A DNA stretch of 64,000 nucleotides from Hymenobacter citatus (GCF_014333615.1 NZ_JACSCY010000005.1:186001-250000), one strand, 5' to 3'. Numbered from the stretch's first letter, positions 33,468 through 44,895 are shown. Program-made: numbers and translations. Notes: a model not told the origin generated them from the sequence alone.

Positions 33468-33481
33468 AGCGGTTGGTTTTT

Positions 33482-33607
33482 AGAACGTCATGCTGAGCTT
33501 GTCGAAGCATCTCGCGTGTTTAATCCGATAGTATTTCCCTTTGCATAGGGTGGTTACTATCTCACATCAGCACGCGAGATGCTTCGACAAGCTCAGCATG
33601 ACGTTCT
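33482..33607. repeat. Inverted repeat, family C (GTCATGCTGAGCTTGTCGAA)
   Basis: Perfect 37-bp arms 33482-33518 and 33571-33607, loop 52 bases with CGATAGTATTTCC. Lies between thiG and thiH inside the thi operon. Confidence 0.95.
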
Positions 33608-33620
33608 TTATAAGACAGTA

Positions 33621-34394
33621 CTAATCCAAAAACGCCGTCAGCGGGCTACTCGCCTCCGCGTGTGCCACTGGCTGGGCCAGTCGCGCTTCGTAGGCTAGGC
33701 GGCCGGCTTCCACGGCCATCCGGAACGCATGGGCCATTTGCACTGGCTGGCCGGCCACGGCAATGGCGGTATTTACCAGCACCGCATCAGCCCCCATTTC
33801 CAGCGCCGCCGCCGCATGCGAGGGCGTCCCAATGCCGGCATCCACCACCACTGGCACCTTGCTCTGACCGATGATGATTTCCAGGAACTCCTTGGTCAGC
33901 AATCCTTTATTGGAACCAATGGGCGAGCCAAGTGGCATCACGGCCGCCACGCCTACCTCCTCCAAGCGCTTGCACAGCACGGGGTCGGCGTGGATGTAGG
34001 GTAGCACCACGAAGCCCAGCTTCACCAGTTCCTCGGCGGCACGTAGGGTTTCCACTGGGTCGGGCAGCAGGTACTTGGGGTCGGGGTGAATTTCGAGCTT
34101 GAGCCAGTCGGTTTCCAGCGCTTCGCGGGCAAGCTGGGCGGCAAAGACGGCCTCTTTGGCCGTGCGCACGCCCGAGGTATTGGGCAGCAGATTGAACTGT
34201 GGGTGCGCCAAGTGACGCAGGATGTCGTCGTTCGTGTCGGCCACGTTTACGCGCTTCAGCGCCACCGTCACCAGCTCCGAGCCGGAGGCGAGCAGGGCCT
34301 CTTCCATCAATTCAGTTGAGCTAAATTTGCCCGTGCCGGTGAACAGGCGCGAAGTGAAGGTGCGCCCAGCTATGAGGAGGGGTTGCGTTTTCAT
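33621..34394 (-). CDS. thiG: Thiazole synthase ThiG
   Basis: Forms the thiazole phosphate moiety from deoxyxylulose phosphate, dehydroglycine and ThiS thiocarboxylate. 257 residues. [14 protein letters not shown] at the front, [19 protein letters not shown], and [20 protein letters not shown] are diagnostic; the Schiff-base lysine is the first Lys of LKLEIHPD. The ATG at 34394 gives the family N-terminus. Translated after thiE in the operon. Confidence 0.96.
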   Translation of the reverse strand: MKTQPLLIAGRTFTSRLFTGTGKFSSTELMEEALLASGSELVTVALKRVNVADTNDDILRHLAHPQFNLLPNTSGVRTAKEAVFAAQLAREALETDWLKLEIHPDPKYLLPDPVETLRAAEELVKLGFVVLPYIHADPVLCKRLEEVGVAAVMPLGSPIGSNKGLLTKEFLEIIIGQSKVPVVVDAGIGTPSHAAAALEMGADAVLVNTAIAVAGQPVQMAHAFRMAVEAGRLAYEARLAQPVAHAEASSPLTAFLD

Positions 34395-34449
34395 AAGGTA
34401 GATAAGGTAGGGGCGCCTTGCAGGCGCCCGTCGTTGCGTGTATGGGCTT

Positions 34450-35070
34450 TCACAAAGCCAAGACCGGCAGACGCTCAACAAATTGCGCTGCCGCCGCTAC
34501 CGGATCAGCTGCCGCCGTAATAGCCCCCGATACGGCCACGCCATGCAACCCAACCGCCAGCAGCGGCGCTACATCGGCCAGCGTAATGCCACCAATGCCG
34601 ATGACGGGGGTAGTAAAGCCAGCAGCACGGTGCTGGGACAGCAGCGTTTCGTAGCCTTCCAGTCCCAAAATCGGGCTTAGCTTCTCCTTGGTCGTCGTGA
34701 ACCGAAACGGCCCCAACCCAATGTAGTCGACTCCAGCCGTCACCAAGCCTTCGATATCGGCAAACGTGTTGGCCGTGCCGCCGATGATGAACTCCGGACC
34801 AAGCAGGGCGCGGGCTTCGGCGGGCGGCGTGTCCTCCTTGCCCAGGTGCACACCATCGGCGCCAATTTCTAGCGCCAGTTGCGGGTTGTCGTTGAGGATG
34901 AACGTGGCACCGTGGCGGCGGCAAACGGCCTGCGTATCCAGCGCCAGTTGCTTCCACGCAGGGTAGGGCGTGTTCTTCACGCGCAGTTGCACCCAGCGCA
35001 CGCCACCAAGACAGGCTCGCTCGGCTTGCTCGGGGGTGGTAATGATATAGTGAAGGCTACTGATTTGCAT
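34450..35070 (-). CDS. thiE: Thiamine phosphate synthase ThiE
   Basis: Joins the pyrimidine diphosphate and thiazole phosphate to give thiamine phosphate. 206 residues. WVQLRVKN is the LREK-like motif, [21 protein letters not shown] is the diphosphate-binding loop, and [13 protein letters not shown] and IGIGGI complete the TIM-barrel site. The start codon at 35070 overlaps the end of thiD by 14 bases, so the two are coupled. All active-site parts are present, unlike the copy at 30271. Confidence 0.95.
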   Translation of the reverse strand: MQISSLHYIITTPEQAERACLGGVRWVQLRVKNTPYPAWKQLALDTQAVCRRHGATFILNDNPQLALEIGADGVHLGKEDTPPAEARALLGPEFIIGGTANTFADIEGLVTAGVDYIGLGPFRFTTTKEKLSPILGLEGYETLLSQHRAAGFTTPVIGIGGITLADVAPLLAVGLHGVAVSGAITAAADPVAAAAQFVERLPVLAL

Positions 35071-35839
35071 CGTTTTGATTATGAAAATGATATCCCAGCA
35101 ACGACTCATTGCTGGCCAGCACCCGCGCCGTGTACGCCTTGCCCGACCGGCAGGCCTCCACCAACGACTCGCCCCGCGCCAGTCCCGCCACAATAGCCGC
35201 CGACAACACACAGCCGCTGCCGTGCTTCTCGCCGTGGGGTAGGCGCGGCGTAGTAAAGCGTGCTACCTCCTGCCCGTTCTGATACAGCACATCGGTCGCT
35301 TCAGAGCCCTCGGCGTGGCCGCCTTTCAGCAGCACTGGGCAATAGGCACTCACCGTGGCGGCCGCAGCTTCGGCAGTGGCCGCAGCCGGCCACAGGCGCC
35401 GCATTTCGGGCTGGTTGGGGGTAAGTAGGGCTAGGCCGGTGCATAGCTGTCGAACCAGTTCTGGCGCCGGACCGGTGTGAAAGTCATAGCCGGCGCTGGC
35501 CTTCAGCACCGGGTCCCACACCACACCAATAGTTGGGCTTTGCGCCCGCAGCCAATCAAGCAGCTCCGGCAACTTCGTCAGGTTCTCCACCAGTCCAATC
35601 TTCGCCCACCCTACCCCGAAGCGTTCTAATAGCGGCTTGGCTTGCGCCCGAATGTCGGCCAGCGGCACCCATTGCACGCGCTCAAACTGCACGTCGCTCT
35701 GCACCGTGAGGGCCGTGCACACGCCAAAGCCGTACACGCCGCGCTGCTCAAAGGTCTTGCAGTCGGCCAGCAAGCCGGCGCCGGCGCTCGGGTCGAAACC
35801 GGCAAGGCTGAGGACGTAGGGGCGGGGCGGGTAGGGCAT
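35057..35839 (-). CDS. thiD: Hydroxymethylpyrimidine (phosphate) kinase ThiD
   Basis: Phosphorylates HMP and HMP-P. 260 residues of the ribokinase fold. LSLAGFDPSAGAGLLADCKTF is the substrate-binding front, VWDPVLKASAGYDF and PNQPEMRRLW are middle motifs and GEKHGSGCVLSAAI holds the catalytic Asp/Gly region, here HGSGC. Overlaps thiE by 14 bases. It follows thiC after the family C inverted repeat. Confidence 0.95.
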   Translation of the reverse strand: MPYPPRPYVLSLAGFDPSAGAGLLADCKTFEQRGVYGFGVCTALTVQSDVQFERVQWVPLADIRAQAKPLLERFGVGWAKIGLVENLTKLPELLDWLRAQSPTIGVVWDPVLKASAGYDFHTGPAPELVRQLCTGLALLTPNQPEMRRLWPAAATAEAAAATVSAYCPVLLKGGHAEGSEATDVLYQNGQEVARFTTPRLPHGEKHGSGCVLSAAIVAGLARGESLVEACRSGKAYTARVLASNESLLGYHFHNQNDANQ

Positions 35840-35850
35840 TTCTTTTTTCT

Positions 35851-35951
35851 AGAACGTCATGCTGAGCTTGTCGAAGCATCTCGCGTGCTGATGAAAGATA
35901 GTATCCAACATCAGCACGCGAGATGCTTCGACAAGCTCAGCATGACGTTCT
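35851..35951. repeat. Inverted repeat, family C
   Basis: Perfect 43-bp arms 35851-35893 and 35909-35951 with a 15-base loop that contains GATAGTATCC, like the loop of the copy at 33482. Lies between thiC and thiD and fills the gap. Confidence 0.95.
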
Positions 35952-35961
35952 TTCAACTTCT

Positions 35962-37997
<2,036 letters not shown>

Positions 37998-38204
37998 TTA
38001 CCCGCCCTGCGTGGCGCGGATAACGGTGATGCGGTCTTGCGCACGCAATTGGTGGCGCATCCACTCGGTGCGGGGCACTACGGCGTCGTTCACGGCCACG
38101 GCAATGCCGCGCTGCTCCGTGAGCTGCAAGTCGAGGAGGGTATCGGCCAGCGTGGGGGTAGGGAGGCGGGCTTCGTGCGGCTTATTGTTGACATAGAGAA
38201 GCAT
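37998..38204 (-). CDS. thiS: Sulfur carrier protein ThiS
   Basis: Ubiquitin-like carrier that becomes a C-terminal thiocarboxylate and donates sulfur to ThiG. 68 residues with the required Gly-Gly end (RATQGG) and the family pattern ML(L)YVNNKPHEARL, GIAVAVNDAVVPR. The ATG at 38204 matches the family; the longer frame reaches into the leader. First gene after the TPP riboswitch. Confidence 0.94.
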   Translation of the reverse strand: MLLYVNNKPHEARLPTPTLADTLLDLQLTEQRGIAVAVNDAVVPRTEWMRHQLRAQDRITVIRATQGG

Positions 38205-38291
38205 ACAAGCAACGGGTAGTTGGTTGGCTATCAGACACAATAAACTCTAGGTGGCGCACGCCCATGCGGAGCCAATGGGCACCCGCTTCTT

Positions 38292-38378
38292 GCACTTTTC
38301 CCTTCGCCAGCATTACCTGGATCAGGTTCCAAGGGTATTTCTCAGTCCCGCACGTAGCAGAACACCCCTAAAGTTTAG
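38292..38378 (-). promoter_or_regulatory. TPP riboswitch (THI element)
   Basis: On the minus strand: GGGGTG at the 5' side, CTGAGAAATACCC, then GAACCTGATCCAGGTAATG and GCGAAGGGAA at the 3' side, with P1 closed by ACTTT/AAAGT. These are the conserved parts of the thiamine pyrophosphate aptamer in order. It lies about 90 bases before thiS and should turn off the whole thiS-CDEGH-F operon when TPP is abundant. Confidence 0.95.
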
Positions 38379-38468
38379 GTCGGTAAGGTAGGCGTTATTT
38401 TGAGGAATACGCCAAGGCAGGTGGTTATAAAATTCGGGCTAGCTGTTGCCAGAACGCACGTACGCACC
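38379..38468. other. Divergent intergenic region between the thi operon and rlmN
   Basis: Contains the presumed minus-strand promoter of the riboswitch transcript, but I cannot place a convincing TAnnTTTG element on that strand. No ORF. The family B repeat begins right after it. Confidence 0.4.
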
Positions 38469-38571
38469 GGGTAGAGACACAACATTTTGTGTCTCGTCGT
38501 TGCTGAGGTTGTTTGGATGGAGCGGCCGCGAGTCGTTCAACGACGAGACACAAAATGTTGTGTCTCTACCC
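38469..38571. repeat. Inverted repeat, family B variant (GAGACACAACATTTTGTGTC)
   Basis: Perfect 34-bp arms 38469-38502 and 38538-38571, loop 35 bases ending GAGTCGTT. Each arm is again an internal palindrome, GAGACACAA-catt-TTGTGTCTC. The internal word differs from other family B copies, while both halves changed together. Confidence 0.95.
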
Positions 38572-38634
38572 CGTACACAACTAAAACCTAACAGAAGTCG
38601 AAGATTTTCGGGAACCCAACCGCCGCGCATGTTG

Positions 38635-38642
38635 TATCTTTG
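38635..38642 (+). promoter_or_regulatory. Bacteroidota -7 element (TATCTTTG)
   Basis: A consensus match five bases before the rlmN ATG. Transcription would begin at or near the A of ATG, which suggests a leaderless message. No ideal -33 TTG. Confidence 0.5.
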
Positions 38643-38647
38643 CGGTT

Positions 38648-39715
38648 ATGATAGAGCTGCCCGTAGTTTCCAAGCGCGACATTCGCAAAGTCTCCGCCGA
38701 CGACCTGAAAACCTTCATGGTCGAGCACGGCGAAAAGCCCTTCCGTGCCAAGCAGGTGACGGAGTGGTTGTGGAAAAACACGGCCGGCTCCTTCGAAGAG
38801 ATGAACAATATCTCGCTGGCTACCCGTGAGTTACTGGCCCGGCACTTCGTCATTAATGGCGTGCAGGTGCAGAACAAGCAGCTCTCCAACGACGGCACCA
38901 TCAAGTCGGCGTTCCGGCTGTATGATGGCAACGTGGTAGAAGGCGTGCTCATCCCCCACGACACACGCATGACGGCCTGCATTTCCTCGCAGGTAGGCTG
39001 CTCGCTCACGTGCAAGTTTTGCGCTACCGGCTACATGGACCGCAAGCGCAACTTAGATGCCGCCGAAATCTACGACCAGGTAGTGCGCATCCGCGAGCAG
39101 TGCGAGGCGCAGTACGGCACGCCGCTCACCAACATTGTATACATGGGTATGGGCGAGCCGCTGCTGAACTACGCCAACGTGGTGGAAAGCGTGCGCCGCA
39201 TCACCGCCCCCGACGGCCTGAACATGGCCCCGCGCCGCATCACCATCAGCACGGCCGGCATTGCCAAGATGATTAAGAAGCTGGCCGACGACGACGTGAA
39301 GGCCAACTTGGCCCTCTCGCTGCACGCGCCCAACGACACCAAGCGCAACGAAATCATGCCCATCAACGAGGCCAACTCCCTGGCCGCGCTGAAGGACGCC
39401 TTGCAGTACTACCACCAGAAAACCGGCCGCAAAGTCACCTACGAGTACATCGTATTCGAGAGCTTCAACGACACGCTGCAGGATGCTGAGGAGCTGTTCC
39501 AGATTTCGAAGTGGCTACCCTGCAAGGTGAACCTGATTGAGTATAACCCTATCGAAAACGCCGACTACATCAACACCGCCGACGATAAGCTGGTGGCTTT
39601 CCACAAGTACCTGGCCGACCGGGGCGTGCAAACCAACGTGCGCCGCTCACGCGGTAAAGACATCGACGCGGCCTGCGGACAGCTGGCGGTGAAGGAGAAG
39701 GCCGAGGTTGCCTGA
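38648..39715 (+). CDS. rlmN: Dual-specificity RNA methyltransferase RlmN
   Basis: Radical SAM enzyme methylating C2 of A2503 in 23S rRNA and A37 of some tRNAs. 355 residues. The cluster motif is Cys118, Cys122 and Cys125 in GCSLTCKFCATGYMD; Cys343 near the end (DIDAACGQLA) is the methyl carrier. SLHAPNDTKRNEIMPIN is typical. The TAnnTTTG element ends five bases before the ATG. Confidence 0.96.
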   Translation: MIELPVVSKRDIRKVSADDLKTFMVEHGEKPFRAKQVTEWLWKNTAGSFEEMNNISLATRELLARHFVINGVQVQNKQLSNDGTIKSAFRLYDGNVVEGVLIPHDTRMTACISSQVGCSLTCKFCATGYMDRKRNLDAAEIYDQVVRIREQCEAQYGTPLTNIVYMGMGEPLLNYANVVESVRRITAPDGLNMAPRRITISTAGIAKMIKKLADDDVKANLALSLHAPNDTKRNEIMPINEANSLAALKDALQYYHQKTGRKVTYEYIVFESFNDTLQDAEELFQISKWLPCKVNLIEYNPIENADYINTADDKLVAFHKYLADRGVQTNVRRSRGKDIDAACGQLAVKEKAEVA

Positions 39716-39735
39716 TTGGAGCCCCGGCATGTAGC

Positions 39736-39772
39736 AAACCGGCCCGCCTTTCTCACGAGGGGCGGGCCGGTT
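39736..39772. terminator. Bidirectional terminator
   Basis: AACCGGCCCGCC pairs with GGCGGGCCGGTT over a 12-base loop, after rlmN and facing the convergent minus-strand gene. The tail is only moderately T-rich. Confidence 0.75.
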
Positions 39773-39788
39773 GTATTTCAAGGGAGCG

Positions 39789-40478
39789 TTATTGCCCAAT
39801 CTTCTCTAAGTCCACAAAAAGCATCAGCGCATCGGAGCACTGCGAGGACATCTGGGCCGCTATTTTGATTCCTACGGTCTTCATTCGTTGCGAGTCCAGG
39901 AACACATCTGCTCCGTAAAGCTCACTCAGCTCGGCAGCGTGAGGCTTGAGGTTCTTCTCGAACAACTGACTTAACACCTCTAATCGTTGAGCAGCAGACA
40001 TTTTTTTCATCTCTGCTATCCGAGGCTGCATGTCCTGGCACATTACAGCTGCTATTGGCCGGAGCACCTGCACCTCTTTGTCGCTCACAGCCTGCTGCCG
40101 GCTTACCTCGTCCCCACCCAGCTTCATTAGCAAGGCCTGGCCCGCCGGGCAGTCGCGTATGAGCACTATGGCTACCTGTTTGCCTAGTTTTTCTCCGTAG
40201 TCCCGGGCGTCGCTACCCATGCCCTCAAGTTTGTTGAGCAGGGTAGGGTTATTGGTAACGCTCGATGTGAACAGACGCACAAACAATTGCTGCGCATCTT
40301 CTTTTGTGAGTTGCGCCAGTGGCTTTTTGGCGTTTTCCTGCTCCATCTGCTAGCAGAGGTCGACGCTCAAATAGGCTATAATATCTTGATCGGTAAGTGG
40401 GGCAGTGGTTTTCTTTTGCGCATGGGCGGCAGCTCCCAAGCCAAGCCAGAGCGTCAATAGCAGTAGTCGTTTTTTCAT
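39789..40478 (-). pseudogene. Secreted-protein gene interrupted by an in-frame amber codon
   Basis: From ATG 40478 the frame encodes a signal peptide (MKKRLLLLTLWLGLG, then AAAHAQ) and about 20 mature residues up to SVDLC, meets TAG at 40350-40352 (codon 43), and continues without a shift for another 187 codons to 39789. The downstream part (QMEQENAKKPLAQLTKED ... VDLEKIGQ) has a good ATG at 40346 only one codon past the stop. Without the front half it would lose its export signal. The simplest reading is a CAG-to-TAG mutation. Read-through or a restarted cytoplasmic 185-residue protein are alternatives. The protein family is unknown to me; it looks helical. Confidence 0.75.
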
Positions 40479-40637
40479 GAATATAGTGACAGGGATTAAT
40501 TAGCTGGCCTTTATCTGAGACAGACGCCGTAGCAGCCAGCGCCGGAAGTTCAGAAAATTCTGCTCATAGATATGCATGCTCCGCCGCACTTTCTCGCACG
40601 CTACCCGTTATGGCCCAGCCTGGCGTTACCTAATGGC

Positions 40638-41789
40638 CTACTGCCACCGGCCAAAGCGGTAGGCCACCTCCAGGTAGGCCGGGTAGATAGCGGGCAGCCC
40701 GGTACCGTATATAAAGCCCAGGCTACCACTCACGCGCGCCGCCGAAACCCGCGCGCCGAGCAGCCCAGCCAGCCCTCCGTCGGCAATATAGGTTTCGGTT
40801 AGCAGTGAGAAGCGGCGCGAAATACGCGTGGCGCCACCCACTAATACCACCGGCGATGCATCCACATCTCCGCTACCAACCAGGTAGCCCAGCCCGAGCG
40901 TGGCATTGTTATCGGCGGTGCCGTAGGTACCTAGACCATAGGCAATACCGCCGCCCGACCCGAATGCGAAGGCATAGAGCAGCCCGCCGCCCACATGAAA
41001 CCGCTCGCTGACCGGCACCGACACCTTCGGCGTAACAGCAAACACATTGAGCCCTACCCCCGGAATGGCGGGCACCAACGCCCCCACCGAGATATTATCG
41101 GTGATGCCATAGTTGACGCCCAGTAGAATAATGTCGATATCCTGCACGTAGCCTTCGCCCCGGCGCAGGTTGCGGGCCGTGGGAGCAAAGAACATACGGG
41201 TGCCATTGCCTACCGGCTCCCAGCCTTTACGCAGCTGCGGTCCAGAAAGCAGCTGCATACTGCGGATATTGTCTTTCTGAATGGCAACGCGACCAATATC
41301 CGGTGTCGAGAATTCCAACTCGATGTCGTTGCGGGATAGGAGCACCCCCACAAAGCTGGTCCCCGAGCGCAGCTCCACAGAATAGGTTCCGCCGATAGAA
41401 TCGCCTGCTACTGCGTTGCTTGCGCGCGGACTGTACGCGCGCAACTCCTGGCTGCGACCTTCAATCTGACGACGACTTTCGGCCAGCTCCGCATCCGTGA
41501 AGCGACGGACTTTGGTAGTACCATCCCGCATCAGGGTCTGTAGCACAATGGAGCTACTGGCGCTGTCGGCGCTGAAGTATTGCAGAAATCGCGCTTCCTG
41601 AAAGGAATCGGCTGAGTAGTAGGGAAAGAGCCCAAATCGCACCTTTTCCTGCAAGTCAATTACCTCTCCTACCACCGGGCTAAGCACGTAAGCGCGCCCG
41701 CTTCCGGCTGGTTGTTGGGCATGGGCAACAGCAGCAAAACACCAACTGGCAGCAACAGCCAGGCAGGCCGTTAGTAGACGTACATACAT
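40638..41789 (-). CDS. Predicted outer membrane beta-barrel protein
   Basis: A 383-residue protein with a signal peptide (residues 1-24, ending VAHAQQ). Residues 30-190 form a soluble beta-rich part with YSVELRSGTSFVGVLLSR and GRVAIQKDNIRSMQLL, which resembles a small barrel of the kind seen in SH3-like domains. Residues 190-383 show alternating strands and Gly-rich turns (VSVPVSERFHVGGGLLYAF), and the end AYLEVAYRFGRWQ has the aromatic C-terminal strand of outer membrane barrels. Function unknown. Confidence 0.72.
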   Translation of the reverse strand: MYVRLLTACLAVAASWCFAAVAHAQQPAGSGRAYVLSPVVGEVIDLQEKVRFGLFPYYSADSFQEARFLQYFSADSASSSIVLQTLMRDGTTKVRRFTDAELAESRRQIEGRSQELRAYSPRASNAVAGDSIGGTYSVELRSGTSFVGVLLSRNDIELEFSTPDIGRVAIQKDNIRSMQLLSGPQLRKGWEPVGNGTRMFFAPTARNLRRGEGYVQDIDIILLGVNYGITDNISVGALVPAIPGVGLNVFAVTPKVSVPVSERFHVGGGLLYAFAFGSGGGIAYGLGTYGTADNNATLGLGYLVGSGDVDASPVVLVGGATRISRRFSLLTETYIADGGLAGLLGARVSAARVSGSLGFIYGTGLPAIYPAYLEVAYRFGRWQ

Positions 41790-41981
41790 AAGGGTAGGGA
41801 TAGAAAAAGACAGTGCTCAAACGTAGCAGTTTCGCTTTCTATTTACCCTCTTGCCCACCAAATTTCATCTACTGAATCAGACTTCAGCTACAGCCGGCAC
41901 CAGCCTGTTTTTATCTACTTAACTATCTTATAACAAAACATTTGCACGAATACTATAGCTTAAGAATCGGACTTTTACTAT

Positions 41982-42965
41982 TTATTTCTTCTCCCGCCAG
42001 CTTCCCTCGGGTTCCGGACGGCCATTGTCTACGCTGGCTTCGGTTTTGTGGAAGGGCACTTCGCGGGTTTCGACGCGCACGGCGTGGCGCTTGGGTTGCA
42101 CGGCTTGTCCGTAGGCAGCGGCGTATTCCTGTGTGAATTCGGCCCCGAAGAAAATAATAAGGGAAGAGTAGTAGATCCAAACCAGCAGCACGATGATGGA
42201 ACCAGCTGCCCCATAGGCCGAGCCTGGGTCAAAATTGGATATATAAAAGGATATCAGATACTTGCCTAGCAGAAATAGAGTACCCGTAATCAGGGCACCA
42301 ATGCGCACGTCGCGCCAGCGGATGATGGCATCGGGCAGGTAGCGGTAGATCATGGCGAACAGTAAGCTGGTTACGCCCAACGACACCACAAAGTCAATTA
42401 CCCTAATCAAAACCACGGTAATGCCGGGTAGAATACGGGACAAATAATCTGTGAAAAAGGTAAGCAAGGCACTGATAACGAATGACATCAACAAGAGCAG
42501 CGCTACGCTCAGAATCAGGCCAAACGACAGAAGCCGGTCGCGCACGAAATTCCAGGCGCTGCCGGCGGTGGTATCGGGCTTGGCCTTCACATTCCAGATA
42601 CTGTTGATGCTTTCCTGCAACGTCACGAAAAACGTAGTCGCGGCAAAAATCAGCGTACCGATACCGATAATGGCTGAAATGCCGCCTTGCTTCTGCTGGT
42701 TGAAAGTGAGAATGGACTCTTGAATGGTAGCAGCGGCCTTGGCCCCTACCAAGCCATCAATTTGCGTGAACAGCTTACCCGTCACGGCATCCTGTTCCAT
42801 AAATGTGCCGGCCGCTGTAATAACAATAAGTAACAGCGGCGGCAGCGAGAAAATGGCGTTGTAAGCCAGCGCCCCGGCCAGACGGAGAGAGTTGTTTTCA
42901 ATAAAATTACTGGCCGTGCACTTAAGGATAGAACCCAGATTAGCAGCAGTATACCGAGTTGCCAT
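41982..42965 (-). CDS. YihY/virulence factor BrkB family membrane protein
   Basis: A 327-residue inner membrane protein. About six helices are seen between residues 25 and 290. LAGALAYNAIFSLPPLLLIVI and ALLTFFTDYLSRILPGI fit the family pattern (formerly misnamed RNase BN), and YGAAGSIIVLLVWIYYSSLIIFFGAEFTQEYA is its most conserved end. The last 40 residues are polar and charged. Role unproven, possibly transport. Not in an obvious operon. Confidence 0.9.
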   Translation of the reverse strand: MATRYTAANLGSILKCTASNFIENNSLRLAGALAYNAIFSLPPLLLIVITAAGTFMEQDAVTGKLFTQIDGLVGAKAAATIQESILTFNQQKQGGISAIIGIGTLIFAATTFFVTLQESINSIWNVKAKPDTTAGSAWNFVRDRLLSFGLILSVALLLLMSFVISALLTFFTDYLSRILPGITVVLIRVIDFVVSLGVTSLLFAMIYRYLPDAIIRWRDVRIGALITGTLFLLGKYLISFYISNFDPGSAYGAAGSIIVLLVWIYYSSLIIFFGAEFTQEYAAAYGQAVQPKRHAVRVETREVPFHKTEASVDNGRPEPEGSWREKK

Positions 42966-43024
42966 GTAGCAGTAGTTACAGATGAAGATTGTTCACTAGT
43001 ACGCACTACCCGGCTAGGAGTTAG

Positions 43025-43759
43025 TTATTCGTCGCGCTGAAGCCGCCACTGCAACGTTTTGATGGGTGCGGCGTGCAAAGCCGCGGATAGCTCCGCATCG
43101 TCTTGAAACTGCAGCTGGTGCAACTCACTCGCTTCCACCGTCACATCGAATTCTGCGGCCGCAAAAGGCCAGGGCGACACCAGCACCGGCCCATTGGGGG
43201 TAGGGCGGCACACGGTGTACGGCTTCCCATCGGGCCCCTTGCTGATTTCGAGCGCACGGCCGCGTTCGGGCAGCTCCTGCCGGCACAAAATCAGGGAGAG
43301 CCGGTCGCACCATTGCAGCAGCGCGTAAGCTTGCTGGGCCTCAGCTTTGGTCACATGCAGGGCACGGCGCCACTGCTTTTGTAGGGTTTGCTGCTCATCC
43401 AAAAACGCGTCTTGCTGCGTAGTTTCCCCCCGTTGCGGCTCATACAAAAAGCTCATATGCAGACTGGTAAGCAGGCTGCGCCATTGCCCTTGGAAGCGGG
43501 CCGCACGCATCACACCTTCGGCCTGCTCCAGCGAGAATTCCTTCTGGGTGAAGTCGGCGGGGGCGCCAGCGGCGGTGAGGCCGTAGTGGCCGCGCCAGCG
43601 CTGCTGCTCATCGTCGTGCTGGGCGGTGGCGGCCAGCAGCCCTACCCAGCGGCTAGGGGATAGGAAGGGCGGCCACTGCCAGGCCAGCTGCGCGGCTAGT
43701 AGGGCGTGGGCTTGCTGGTAGATAACCTGCCAGCCAGCGGGGGTAGGGTTGACAATCAT
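43025..43759 (-). CDS. DUF3891 family protein
   Basis: A 244-residue cytoplasmic protein. The pattern QQAHALLAAQLAWQW, LLAATAQHDDEQQRW and QWCDRLSLILCRQELP agrees with DUF3891, a family with an HD-like set of His and Asp residues (His-Asp-Asp near residue 47), so a phosphohydrolase-like activity is imaginable but unproved. Start at ATG 43759, which lies 12 bases outside the family F inverted repeat. Downstream of tdh on the minus strand. Confidence 0.78.
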   Translation of the reverse strand: MIVNPTPAGWQVIYQQAHALLAAQLAWQWPPFLSPSRWVGLLAATAQHDDEQQRWRGHYGLTAAGAPADFTQKEFSLEQAEGVMRAARFQGQWRSLLTSLHMSFLYEPQRGETTQQDAFLDEQQTLQKQWRRALHVTKAEAQQAYALLQWCDRLSLILCRQELPERGRALEISKGPDGKPYTVCRPTPNGPVLVSPWPFAAAEFDVTVEASELHQLQFQDDAELSAALHAAPIKTLQWRLQRDE

Positions 43760-43770
43760 GCGAGGGAATG

Positions 43771-43876
43771 TTTCTGGCAGAAGTACGCAGTGGAAAAGCG
43801 CAGAGGTTCGCAGAGTTCAACGATTATCGTACTCTGCGAACCTCTGCGCTTTTCCACTGCGTACTTCTGCCAGAAA
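43771..43876. repeat. Perfect inverted repeat, family F
   Basis: 46-bp arms 43771-43816 and 43831-43876 without a mismatch; loop of 14 bases TCAACGATTATCGT. Arm words include GCAGAAGTACGCAG and GCGCAGAGGTTCGCAGAG. It ends two bases before the tdh stop codon. Confidence 0.97.
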
Positions 43877-43877
43877 T

Positions 43878-44846
43878 CTACACGCTCACGGCCAGGTGGG
43901 CCAGCATGTCGGCCGTCATCTTATCCAGGTCGAACTCGGGCTGCCAGCCCCAATCCTGGCGAGCCTGGGAGTCATTGATGCTGCGGGGCCAGGAGTCGGC
44001 AATCTGCTGGCGCTGGTCGGGGCGATACGACACCTCGAAATCGGGTACGTGGCGCCGGATGCTGGCCGCAATTTCCTGGGGCGAGAAGCTCATCCCACTC
44101 AGATTGTAGCTGGAGCGCACCTTGATTTGCTCGGCGGGGGCGTGCATCAAATCCAGGGTAGCGCGCAGGGCATCGGGCATGTACATCATGGGCAGCTCGG
44201 TGTCCTCTTGCAGAAAGCACTCGAAGTTTTCGCCGGCCACGGCTTTGTGGTAGATGTCCACGGCGTAGTCGGTAGTGCCGCCGCCGGGTAGGCTCTTGTA
44301 GCCAATAAGGCCGGGGTAGCGCAGGCTGCGCACATCGAGGCCGTGCTTTCGGTGATACCACTCGCACCACTGCTCGCCGGCTAGCTTGCTGATGCCGTAC
44401 ACCGTGTTGGGGTTCATCACGGTGAGTTGGGGGGTGTGCGTGCGGGGCGTATCGGGGCCAAACACGGCGATGCTGCTGGGCCAGTACACCTGGGCTACTT
44501 GGTGCTCCACGGCCGCATCCAGCACGTTCAAGAGACCATCCATGTTCAGCTTCCAGGCCAGCTGCGGGTGCTTCTCGGCGGTGGCCGAAAGCATGGCTAC
44601 CAGGTGATAGATCTGGCGCGGACGATACTGCTCCACCAAGGCAAACAGCCGGGCACGGTCTAGCACGTCCAACAGCTCAAACGGGCCACCCTGCAACAAT
44701 TCGGGCAGCTGGGGCGGGCGCACATCGGCGGCTATTACCTGGGCCGCGCCGTAGCGCTGGCGCAAAGCATCGGTGAGTTCCAGACCTAGTTGGCCGCAGG
44801 CGCCAAGCACGAGAATAGTAGCAGGTTCGGCGGGGGTGATAGCCAT
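43878..44846 (-). CDS. L-threonine 3-dehydrogenase, short-chain (epimerase) type
   Basis: Oxidises threonine to 2-amino-3-oxobutyrate, the substrate of the kbl product encoded nearby. 322 residues of the extended SDR fold: NAD motif LGACGQLGLEL, catalytic Ser in WPSSIAVFGP, and the Tyr/Lys pair in NTVYGISKLAGEQW. Length and motifs match the NAD-epimerase-like threonine dehydrogenases of Bacteroidota rather than the zinc enzyme. Start is ATG 44846; the longer frame upstream is non-coding and overlaps the divergent patatin gene. Confidence 0.88.
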   Translation of the reverse strand: MAITPAEPATILVLGACGQLGLELTDALRQRYGAAQVIAADVRPPQLPELLQGGPFELLDVLDRARLFALVEQYRPRQIYHLVAMLSATAEKHPQLAWKLNMDGLLNVLDAAVEHQVAQVYWPSSIAVFGPDTPRTHTPQLTVMNPNTVYGISKLAGEQWCEWYHRKHGLDVRSLRYPGLIGYKSLPGGGTTDYAVDIYHKAVAGENFECFLQEDTELPMMYMPDALRATLDLMHAPAEQIKVRSSYNLSGMSFSPQEIAASIRRHVPDFEVSYRPDQRQQIADSWPRSINDSQARQDWGWQPEFDLDKMTADMLAHLAVSV

Positions 44847-44887
44847 AGAAAACAAATGGAATAAAAACGTGAAGCGGGTGGTGAGTA

Positions 44888-44895
44888 CAAAGATA
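44888..44895 (-). promoter_or_regulatory. Bacteroidota -7 element (TATCTTTG)
   Basis: Lies about 42 bases before the threonine dehydrogenase start on the minus strand. A -33 TTG at the standard spacing is not evident. Confidence 0.5.
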
